NCBI GenBank assembly: GCA_030673265.1
Contig: DAOVJK010000048.1
Coordinates: 1-13,737 of the forward strand
Length of the DNA: 13,737 nt
Direction of reading: 5' to 3'
Source: Pseudomonadota bacterium
Lineage (GTDB): Bacteria > Desulfobacterota > Desulfobulbia > Desulfobulbales > JAGXFP01
Part shown: piece after piece, positions 1 through 6,556 of the stretch
Position numbering within the stretch: position 1 is the stretch's first letter
How the letters are laid out: each line of letters opens with the position of its first letter
Notes under the pieces: model-generated
Told to the model about the DNA's origin: nothing
Database searches by the model: none
The model's input: only the letters and a program-made list of their open reading frames with translations
Translations under genes and position numbers: made by a program

Positions 1-1917
1 AATGTTGCGGCTGCCGAGACCATACTGCCCGGATAGATAACACCAGTCATCATCGGTAGCAAAAGAGCTGACTTCAAGTCTGTCTGGCATCTCAATGAGG
101 TCTAAATCCAGCAGGTCTTGGTCAATATCGTTCTCGGGGGCGGTGATGGCCTGATGATATTGGGTTAATAATGCGGGAACCTTGTTGGCATGAAAGGTGA
201 CGGGATGGTCTGCCGGCTTTTCCGAGATGGTATGCTCGGCGTCCTGTTCGACTACCGGCAGAAAACCTTCGTTATCCAGGTAATAATAACGGCCGTATTG
301 GTGGTCTGTAAGATCATGGCGGTTTAGCACTCTGCCGTCATTAAGTTGCAGAAGGGACGAGATGCTCATCTCGCCGTTGTCTGCCAGAGCTATTTTGGTA
401 AAAGCCCGGGCCGCCGGCAATAATAGTGATTTATTGCCGCAACGGTGGAGGGCATCGACCAGATCAGGGGTTTTTGCCCGGGGCAGGGTCATCCCGAAGA
501 CATGTTGGCCGGTGGCCGGGGCAATGGCGGTAAGATTAAAGAGTCCGTCGTGGCCCGGCCCGGTTAAATGGATGTTTTCCGGCGCGATCTCCTGGCATAG
601 TTCTGCGGCCAACCACATCCAGATCGATTCATCCTGGTCCTGGGCAATTGAACGTTTGTTGAAGGTATTCAATTCAACTTCGGCAGTAGTTCTACCGATA
701 TCCAGCAATGTTTTACGCAGCTTGATTATTGCTGGTTGGCCCGGGCCGGATGGTTGATTGAGCCATTTGAACCTTCCACTGAATAGGGCCGCAGTCAGGT
801 CCATGGTTTTTTTGTCGAGCAGCCAGGTTGCCCACGGACGGTTATCCGCCCCGGGGATGGTCAGCAACCATTCGTCTTGATGCTTTTTGATGGTGGTGTC
901 TACGGCGCCGCCCTGACCAAACAATTCGTAAACGACCTGACCGATGACATGCCATGGGCTTTTTTTGAATAACAAGGGCAGGGGAATCTGGGTCTCGGGC
1001 TTATTGTCAGCCCAGCCCATAATTTTTAGAGCCAGGGCTGCGAGATGGGGACATGGGCGGGACTGATCACCGACGGCAGGTGTACAGGACTCACAGACAG
1101 CGGTGAGAACCTGGAACCTTTCGGGGTTTTCATGGTTATCGGCCATGTCCAGATAGGCGAGACTTGTTCCCTCACCGGTTCTGATAATCGCACCGGCGGT
1201 ATTTCTGAACAACAAAAAAACATCGAGTTGCCCGGTTTGCAAAATATCCAGGCCGGCCTGACGCATATCATTGTCAAGCCAGGAAGAAAATAATGATGTA
1301 GTGTCTGTCGCGGTCTGGATTGGGGCGTTGCTCGGTATGGCTCGAGGAGCAAAACTGTCCTTGGCGGTCTGCTCGTGCAGGATGAAGACAAAATCGAAGA
1401 CATGGGCCAGAAAGAGTCCCAGATTTAAATCTCTGATGCCTTCCGTGTTTAGCAGTTTGCTTATTTGGGTTTCAAGGAGTTCGCCCAGGGTGGAGATGCC
1501 CTCTCCGTCGATGCCTGTATGCATTGCCGAAGGCAGGAGCATGCTTCTGGTCGAGGTGGCGAGGAGTTTCGGCGAAAGTGAGGCCCGCTGCCCATTAAAA
1601 CGGAAGATAGCATCGGCGACAGTCTCCTCGGTGGACAGAGGCTGAAAATTCCTGAGATCCGCCTTGGTCAGGATTGGGTGCCCCAAAGTTGTGCAGCCGG
1701 TACTGAGAACGGCGTTTTCCAGGGCAGTTCCGCCGTTTCTTCGAGAGCTTATGCGACCCACCAGGGCTGCCCGAAAGGCTTCTTTAACGGTCTTGAAGCC
1801 CATCTTGGCCAGTCTTTCCTCGCTATTTGGCGGCAGGGGCAGGATGTGAACCGGTGATTCCAGAAATTTCTGGCGGACTGATCGGTTATTACTTGTTTTT
1901 GCGATGCTATTTCTCAT
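1..1917 (-). CDS. SNF2-family helicase, N-terminal part with SWIM-like zinc finger (partial)
   Basis: The frame is open for 639 codons from ATG at 1917 to base 1 and continues past the left edge. An in-frame TGA lies six bases upstream, so this is the earliest possible ATG start; no clear Shine-Dalgarno sequence precedes it. Residues 275-291 hold a Cys/His cluster (C275, C278, C289, H291) followed by HLAALALKIMG, resembling a SWIM zinc finger. Residues 540-555 (YGRYYYLDNEGFLPV) and 624-636 (DWCYLSGQYGLGS) match, from memory, the segment that precedes the motor in bacterial SWIM/SNF2 proteins of Geobacter and its relatives. These proteins are ATP-dependent DNA translocases, sometimes linked to transcription or repair. 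The Walker motifs are not in the window, so the motor is inferred. The gene is divergent from the binding-protein/kinase operon. The family call is fairly sure; the biological role is unknown. Confidence 0.72.
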   Translation of the reverse strand, partial: MRNSIAKTSNNRSVRQKFLESPVHILPLPPNSEERLAKMGFKTVKEAFRAALVGRISSRRNGGTALENAVLSTGCTTLGHPILTKADLRNFQPLSTEETVADAIFRFNGQRASLSPKLLATSTRSMLLPSAMHTGIDGEGISTLGELLETQISKLLNTEGIRDLNLGLFLAHVFDFVFILHEQTAKDSFAPRAIPSNAPIQTATDTTSLFSSWLDNDMRQAGLDILQTGQLDVFLLFRNTAGAIIRTGEGTSLAYLDMADNHENPERFQVLTAVCESCTPAVGDQSRPCPHLAALALKIMGWADNKPETQIPLPLLFKKSPWHVIGQVVYELFGQGGAVDTTIKKHQDEWLLTIPGADNRPWATWLLDKKTMDLTAALFSGRFKWLNQPSGPGQPAIIKLRKTLLDIGRTTAEVELNTFNKRSIAQDQDESIWMWLAAELCQEIAPENIHLTGPGHDGLFNLTAIAPATGQHVFGMTLPRAKTPDLVDALHRCGNKSLLLPAARAFTKIALADNGEMSISSLLQLNDGRVLNRHDLTDHQYGRYYYLDNEGFLPVVEQDAEHTISEKPADHPVTFHANKVPALLTQYHQAITAPENDIDQDLLDLDLIEMPDRLEVSSFATDDDWCYLSGQYGLGSRNI

Positions 1918-1978
1918 ATATCAACTTTTATGAAACCATATCCAACGTTTCGTTCGGAGCGGTTAAGAAGAACAGCTA

Positions 1979-2007
1979 ATTCTACCGTTGCCGGGTAAGC
2001 CATGCAA
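1979..2007 (-). promoter_or_regulatory. Candidate sigma70-type promoter for the SNF2-family gene
   Basis: Read on the minus strand, TTGCAT (2002-2007) is followed after exactly 17 bases by TAGAAT (1979-1984), which matches five of six bases of the -10 consensus. The -35 box keeps only the TTG core. The -10 box lies about 60 bases upstream of the ATG at 1917. This is a pattern match only. Confidence 0.4.
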
Positions 2008-2312
2008 GGTAAAATCCTGTTTAGTCAGTTCTTAAAAAATGTGGCGGATCTGATATGTGAAAAAAAGCACGATTTCAAGTGATTGGTAAGTTGTTTGGTG
2101 AATGTGCTAACGAGAAGGCCTGCCACCGAATCTTTAGCCCGTATATCTCCTGAATAATTATCTGAATTGATTTTATCTTGCCGAATTTATGGGAGGTGTT
2201 GGGGGATGGGTAGATAGTACTGGGCCGTCAGGTAGTGGCCGCAAAACAGTAAACTGTAGAAAAGCATGAGCCATTTTTTTCGTATGAGGCGTCAGTCTGC
2301 AACGGCGATTAT

Positions 2313-2348
2313 TTTTCCCCAAAAAAACGCCTGGGAATTTTGGGAAAA
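2313..2348. repeat. Imperfect inverted repeat (11-bp stem, one bulge)
   Basis: TTTTCCCCAAAA (2313-2324) pairs with TTTTGGGAAAA (2338-2348) with one C left unpaired, enclosing a 13-base loop. Neither strand has a typical terminator layout of a GC-rich stem followed by a T-run, so I do not call it a terminator. Its role is unknown. Confidence 0.4.
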
Positions 2349-2374
2349 GTGCCTCCGCTAGCCTGATATTTAAT

Positions 2375-2391
2375 TTAAAAAACTTTTTTAA
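2375..2391. repeat. AT-only palindrome
   Basis: TTAAAAAA and TTTTTTAA mirror each other around the single C at 2383. The A- and T-tracts could bend DNA or help promoter opening, but they may simply reflect local AT-richness. Confidence 0.35.
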
Positions 2392-2419
2392 CAATTAACT
2401 TACTAAAAATATGTGGTTT

Positions 2420-2433
2420 TTCCTTCGAAGGAA
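2420..2433. promoter_or_regulatory. Perfect 14-bp palindrome, candidate operator
   Basis: TTCCTTCGAAGGAA is a perfect palindrome about 40 bases upstream of the candidate -10 element of the binding-protein/kinase operon. Its symmetry suits a dimeric regulator. No matching regulator gene is visible here and I do not recognise the motif as a known operator. Confidence 0.35.
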
Positions 2434-2473
2434 GCTGGGAACCATAACGAGCTTTAAATTGGGAGCTAACTAG

Positions 2474-2482
2474 TGATATACT
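2474..2482 (+). promoter_or_regulatory. Candidate extended -10 promoter of the binding-protein/kinase operon
   Basis: TGATATACT fits the extended -10 form TGnTATAAT with one mismatch in the hexamer. Only a weak -35 (TTTAAA, 2453-2458, 18-base spacer) is present, as is typical of extended -10 promoters. It lies about 110 bases before the ATG at 2592. Confidence 0.4.
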
Positions 2483-2591
2483 GTGAAAATGCCGTACGTT
2501 CTTCTTTGTTTTTTAGAGATATAATTGTGGTCGATCCCTGATAGACGGTGATCCGGCCATGTGTAAATATTAATCAGCACTGGAGACAAGA

Positions 2592-3557
2592 ATGAGAAAG
2601 ATTGGGGGGGGATTTCTGTTTGCCGTTCTGCTGTTTGGGGTGATCATTACCGTTTTTATAGCTTCCGAGCCGGAAAGTAAGAAGAAATTAACGATTGGGG
2701 TGGTAAACCCTAATCCTGGCAACAAGGAGACCCATCTCAGTTTTATTGATTCCATCCGGACTGCTGCCGAAAAAGAGGGCTGGCTGCTTTCTTTTATAAT
2801 ATGTGAAGAAAAGGAGGAAATTGACTCAGCCATCCAGGAGATGGTTCAGCGCCAGGTCGATATGATTTTTTCCGTCACCACTCCAGCCACCAAGAAGGTC
2901 AAAAAAGCGATAGCCGGCCAGGGCATTGCCGGAATTTTTGCAATCTATGATCCGGTACAATCCGGTGTTATCGAAAGTCTACGCCATCCCGGCGGCGATC
3001 TCACCGGGGTGCAAATTCGCGGCAGTGTAGCAAAAAACCTTGATTGGCTCCTGACTGTGGCTCCTAACACAAAACATATTTACGTGCCGATTCGGCTTGA
3101 TACCAAGGCGGCACCGCAGAGTTTAAAGGATTTACGGGATGCTGCCCAATTAATCGACATCCGCCTTACTATTGCTGAGGTGAATAATGAAGCAGAACTG
3201 GATAAGGCGCTTCTTTCTATCCCGGCCGATGCCGATGCGGTTTTCCTGCTCCATTCGATGCTGATTTCAACCCACGCACAAAAGATTGTCGACATGGCCA
3301 ATGCCAGGAAAATTACCTCTGTGGCGGCAATAGGGAAAAGCCGTGAAGGTACCCTGATTTGTTTCAGTCCCAACCTCTCTAAAATAGGTAAGCAGGCGGG
3401 CCGGATCGCCTTGGAGGTTTTGAGGGGTGAAGCGCCCGGCAATGTTCCTGCCGAGATGGCCGAGTTTGTGCTCGGCATCAATCTGCAGTCGGCGGGAAAA
3501 ATTGGCTTGGAAGTGCCGCATAATATTTTGATCCTGGCTGATTATATTGTCCGATAG
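2592..3557 (+). CDS. ABC_sub_bind-type periplasmic binding protein, probable sensory partner
   Basis: This 321-residue protein resembles the ABC_sub_bind (PF04392-like) family. Residues about 5-24 are a hydrophobic signal or anchor segment with no lipobox cysteine. Residues 95-140 carry the family pattern TTPATKK, then AIYDPVQSGVIESL, then HPGGDLTGV. The C-terminal tail, from INLQSAGKIGLEVP (296-309) to the end, is also typical. ATG at 2592 has GGAG at 2582-2585, six bases away. A run of eight G covers codons 4-7. The ligand cannot be told from the sequence. No permease or ATPase gene adjoins it; instead a membrane hybrid histidine kinase starts 16 bases after its stop. I infer that it binds a ligand in the periplasm and presents it to that kinase rather than to a transporter. 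Family call fairly sure, sensory role inferred. Confidence 0.8.
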   Translation: MRKIGGGFLFAVLLFGVIITVFIASEPESKKKLTIGVVNPNPGNKETHLSFIDSIRTAAEKEGWLLSFIICEEKEEIDSAIQEMVQRQVDMIFSVTTPATKKVKKAIAGQGIAGIFAIYDPVQSGVIESLRHPGGDLTGVQIRGSVAKNLDWLLTVAPNTKHIYVPIRLDTKAAPQSLKDLRDAAQLIDIRLTIAEVNNEAELDKALLSIPADADAVFLLHSMLISTHAQKIVDMANARKITSVAAIGKSREGTLICFSPNLSKIGKQAGRIALEVLRGEAPGNVPAEMAEFVLGINLQSAGKIGLEVPHNILILADYIVR

Positions 3558-3559
3558 GC

Positions 3560-3566
3560 AGGGGGG
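3560..3566 (+). promoter_or_regulatory. Ribosome-binding site that decides the kinase start
   Basis: AGGGGGG ends seven bases before ATG 3574. A TTG at 3547 in the same frame would extend the kinase by nine residues and overlap the upstream gene, but it lacks such a site, so 3574 is preferred. Confidence 0.6.
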
Positions 3567-3573
3567 ATTATCG

Positions 3574-6168
3574 ATGCAAAACAAAAGTATTAGAGCCTGG
3601 TTGATCACACCGCTCATCTCCTTATTTGTGGTTCCTCTCCTGCTCCTGGGGGCAGGCCTTTCCTGGCAGAACTATGGCGTTGGAAAAGAGCAGATAAAAT
3701 CGCTGCAGTTGAAGCTCACCCACCTGGCCGCCGATAATGTTTCGATTTTTCTACATGAGCAGGAAGTCAGAATTGATTCGATGTTGGGCTCCAATTATCT
3801 GCCTGGCCTGCCGTTAGAGCAGCAGCGCCAGCTGTTGAGCAGATTTTTGCGCGCGATCAAGGATGAAAAGCATGGCGCGGTTTTCAGTGCGATTTCCCTT
3901 CTCGATGATCAGGGCCGCGAAGTAGTGCGGATTTCCGACACAACCCTCGTTGATCAAGATGATTTGCTTAACATGGCTGAGGCCGATGAATTTACGATGC
4001 CGGCAACTACAGGCCAGTCCTATTACAGTCCCATCTATTTTGACGTGCTGACCGGAGAGCCGATGATGAAAATCAGCGTGCCGATGAGGGATTTGCATGA
4101 CCTGCGTTTAAAAGGCGTGCTCGTCACCGAGATGACCTTGAAGTCCATGCGCCATCTGGTTGCCGCCATGCGAATCGGCCGAGACGGTACCGCTTATATT
4201 ACGGACCAGCAAGGGCGCCTGGTCGCCCATCCCAATCGTTCTCTGGTCCTTAGAAATGTCCACTTTGAGGCTCCCGATATTCCGACCATCATGGAGGGCA
4301 TCGCCGGCGACAAGGCGGTGGTCGCGGCTGAGAAGATTCATTTTGGCAATCAAACCATGTTTTTTATAACCGAGATTCCCACCGCCGAGGCGTTGCGGCA
4401 TATCCATCGCTCCCTCTTTATTCTCTCTTCTTTTTTGGTGTTCCTGCTGATCGGGTCTGTGGTCCTCGGCTTTATCGTCGTCAGGCAAATTATCCGGCCG
4501 ATAGAGTCTTTGGCGGAAACGGCCAAAAATATCAGCCAAGGAGATTTTTCACAGAAGGCGAAGAGCAAACGGATGGATGAGATTGGTGAGCTGGCCATGG
4601 CCTTTAACACCATGACGGAGCGGCTTCTCACCACTATTGGCCACCTTGAACACGAAAAAGATTTTGTCAGAAATGCCATAGAATCTCTGACCCATCCCTT
4701 CTACGTTGTCGATGTCAACGATTATACGATTAAACTCGCCAATTCAGCGGCAAATTTCGGCAGCTTCAGCCCAGGCGCTACTTGTTATCAGCTCACCCAC
4801 AAGCAAGATCATCCCTGTGGAGGCGATGAGCATCCCTGTGTGATCAGGGAGGTCATGAAAACTAAAAAGCCTGTCATTGTCGAGCACCTGCATCCGGACC
4901 CAGCCGGCAAAATGGCAACCTTTGAAATATACGGTTATCCGATCTTTGATGATGAAGACGAGGTTATCCAGGTGATTGAATACAATATTGATATTACCGA
5001 AAAGAAGAATCTTGAAGCGCAACTGCTACAGTCGCAAAAACTTGAAGCCCTCGGTAGCCTTACCGGTGGTGTTGCCCATGATTTCAACAACTATTTGACC
5101 ACGATCATCGGTTACAGCCAGATGGGCCTGCGGAAGCTGCCGGAGGACGCCCCGCTTCGTCCTCGCCTGGAGACCATCATCGAAGCCGCTCAGAAGGCGG
5201 CGGCTCTCACCAAGCAGTTGCTGGCTTTCAGTCGGAAGCAGGTCATGGAAATCAAGTTGATCGACCTCAACACGCTTATTCGCAATATGGTAAAAATGCT
5301 GGATCATCTGGTCGGCAAGAAAATTGAGATGAAAGAGCTTTTACGCGATTCGATCGGTACGATCAAAGCTGATTCGAGCCAGGTGGAGCAGATTATCATG
5401 AATCTGGCCGTAAATGCCCGTGATGCTATGGCCGATGGCGGCACCCTGTTTTTTGAGACCGATTCCATTGTTTTGGATGCCAGTTATTGCTGGGCCCACC
5501 CCGAAATGAGACCTGGCCCCTACGTTGTTTTCTCGGTGACCGACAGCGGCCATGGCATGCCGGCTGAGGTCAGGGATAACATATTTGACCCATTTTTCAC
5601 CACCAAAGGAGAGGGGGAAGGCACCGACTTGGGGCTATCCACTGTATATGGCATAGTTAAACAGCTTAATGGGCAGATTTTTGTCTACAGTGAACCGGGT
5701 ACAGGAACCACTTTCAAGATTTACTTCCCTGAGTTTAAAGATGGTGGGGAGGCGCTTGAGGAAAAGGAAACCCCGGTTACGCTTGGCGGCTCGGAAACGA
5801 TCCTCGTGGTTGATAACGAATCAGAGATCAGGGTGATCGTCAAAGATACCCTTCAGTCCTTTGGTTATGAGGTTTTGGTTGCGGCGTCCGGGGAAGAGGC
5901 CCTTGAGCTTGCGAAGAGCTCCGACAAGAAAATTAATCTGCTTTTAACCGATGTGCTCATGCCCGGTATGAACGGGCGTGAGTTGGCCAAGAAGCTGACG
6001 GCTATCGACCAGGAAATTAAGGTACTGTTTATGTCCGGATACACTGACGACATCATCTCCCATCAAGGTGTGCTGAAACCCGGGATTATGTTGGTCAACA
6101 AGCCCCTGGTCCCAAACCTGCTGGCCCGGAAAATAAGGGAGATACTGGATAAAACCGCCGCAGTATAG
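3574..6168 (+). CDS. Membrane hybrid sensor histidine kinase (dCache-HAMP-PAS-HisKA-HATPase-receiver)
   Basis: The protein has 864 residues. In order: TM1 (about 8-31); a periplasmic dCache-like sensor (about 35-275, with GTAYITDQQGRLVAHPN at 205-221); TM2 (about 280-304); HAMP (about 304-352); PAS (about 362-475) with a Cys/His cluster C404, H409, C415, H420, C422; a HisKA domain with phospho-acceptor H502 in AHDFNN; and an ATPase with N-box NLAVNARDAM (610-619), DSGHGM (657-662), FDPFFTT (671-677) and lid GEGTDLGLS (681-689). A C-terminal receiver has D747, phospho-acceptor D793, S821 and K843. Two positions are odd: the usual GTGLGL glycine is D685, and the acidic pair at the receiver start is D747-N748. 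It probably autophosphorylates on H502 and passes phosphate to its own receiver, then to an unseen phosphotransfer protein or regulator. The adjacent upstream binding protein is its likely ligand-loading partner. Confidence 0.92.
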   Translation: MQNKSIRAWLITPLISLFVVPLLLLGAGLSWQNYGVGKEQIKSLQLKLTHLAADNVSIFLHEQEVRIDSMLGSNYLPGLPLEQQRQLLSRFLRAIKDEKHGAVFSAISLLDDQGREVVRISDTTLVDQDDLLNMAEADEFTMPATTGQSYYSPIYFDVLTGEPMMKISVPMRDLHDLRLKGVLVTEMTLKSMRHLVAAMRIGRDGTAYITDQQGRLVAHPNRSLVLRNVHFEAPDIPTIMEGIAGDKAVVAAEKIHFGNQTMFFITEIPTAEALRHIHRSLFILSSFLVFLLIGSVVLGFIVVRQIIRPIESLAETAKNISQGDFSQKAKSKRMDEIGELAMAFNTMTERLLTTIGHLEHEKDFVRNAIESLTHPFYVVDVNDYTIKLANSAANFGSFSPGATCYQLTHKQDHPCGGDEHPCVIREVMKTKKPVIVEHLHPDPAGKMATFEIYGYPIFDDEDEVIQVIEYNIDITEKKNLEAQLLQSQKLEALGSLTGGVAHDFNNYLTTIIGYSQMGLRKLPEDAPLRPRLETIIEAAQKAAALTKQLLAFSRKQVMEIKLIDLNTLIRNMVKMLDHLVGKKIEMKELLRDSIGTIKADSSQVEQIIMNLAVNARDAMADGGTLFFETDSIVLDASYCWAHPEMRPGPYVVFSVTDSGHGMPAEVRDNIFDPFFTTKGEGEGTDLGLSTVYGIVKQLNGQIFVYSEPGTGTTFKIYFPEFKDGGEALEEKETPVTLGGSETILVVDNESEIRVIVKDTLQSFGYEVLVAASGEEALELAKSSDKKINLLLTDVLMPGMNGRELAKKLTAIDQEIKVLFMSGYTDDIISHQGVLKPGIMLVNKPLVPNLLARKIREILDKTAAV

Positions 6169-6256
6169 ACGTTGGTCCGACAAGATGAAATAACCTCAGC
6201 CTTCCCTGGCCAATCATCCGCTCAAAGCAGCAGGGTAACCAGCAGTGCCGGGGTGG

Positions 6257-6275
6257 CTCCCTACCAAATAGGGAG
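6257..6275. terminator. Hairpin, possible terminator lacking a T-run
   Basis: CTCCCTA (6257-6263) pairs perfectly with TAGGGAG (6269-6275) around a five-base loop, about 90 bases after the kinase stop. No T-run follows on either strand, so intrinsic termination is doubtful. GTCCGA at 6175-6180 and TCGGAC at 6277-6282 could form an outer stem. Confidence 0.3.
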
Positions 6276-6350
6276 TTCGGACAGGAAGATAAAAAGCAGC
6301 CGTCAAGGTCTTGTCCCGAGCCAAAGAACACGGCAGAAATCTTGGGGGGG

Positions 6351-6410
6351 GATGTTCGTAATCGTATTTTACAGGCCTGTAGTAAAAGGATCGGTAAAAT
6401 GCGAGACATC
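6351..6410. other. Nested inverted repeats, possible structured RNA or cruciform
   Basis: The outer arms GATGTTCG (6351-6358) and CGAGACATC (6402-6410) pair with one bulged G. Inside, ATTTTAC (6366-6372) can pair either with GTAAAAT (6394-6400) or, as TTTTAC, with GTAAAA (6382-6387), giving two exclusive folds. The loop contains the palindrome ACAGGCCTGT (6371-6380). I do not recognise a known riboswitch or ncRNA family; it might act as a two-way terminator or be chance. Confidence 0.3.
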
Positions 6411-6556
6411 CTATGTTGCCCCGGCCTTTATGTATTTAATGATCAGTGGTCATGCCGTAACGGGTTTTATTGCATCAAGACAGCGAAGAGCCAAGCAAAG
6501 ACTTGCCCTCTTTTTACCGGGGTTCTTATCCTGCGAAGACGAAGATCCACAACCGG

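Larger units (their letters stand above)
1918..2591. other. Divergent intergenic region, no convincing gene
   Basis: This 674-base stretch separates the minus-strand SNF2-family gene from the plus-strand binding-protein gene. It is more AT-rich than its surroundings, especially 2360-2420. A 73-codon minus-strand frame (2173-2394) starts with TTG, has no good ribosome-binding site and resembles nothing I know, so I do not call it. The region holds a candidate promoter for each flanking gene, a perfect 14-bp palindrome and two inverted repeats, listed separately. Confidence 0.6.
6169..6556. other. Intergenic region between convergent genes
   Basis: These 388 bases separate the stop of the kinase (plus) from the stop of the diguanylate cyclase (minus). 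Frames in it are short or lack start signals and protein resemblance, so I call no gene. I found no textbook intrinsic terminator for either neighbour. Two inverted-repeat structures (6257-6275 and 6351-6410) are listed separately. An eight-G run sits at 6344-6351. Confidence 0.6.

Noticed and set aside
2173..2394. A 73-codon minus-strand frame in the divergent intergenic region
   Set aside because: It uses a TTG start in an AT-rich palindrome, has no good ribosome-binding site, and its product resembles no family I know.
2592..3557. Binding protein as part of a complete ABC transporter operon
   Set aside because: No permease or ATPase gene is present on either side. The upstream neighbour is divergent and the downstream one is a kinase.
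3547..3573. TTG start for the kinase, overlapping the binding-protein gene
   Set aside because: ATG 3574 has a G-rich ribosome-binding site at proper spacing and places the basic N-terminal residues directly before the first membrane segment.
6169..6300. Possible c-di-GMP (GEMM) riboswitch, because of short AAAGC and GGGTAACC words near a signalling gene
   Set aside because: The words are not in the right order or spacing, the needed paired stems are absent, and it lies downstream of genes rather than in a leader.
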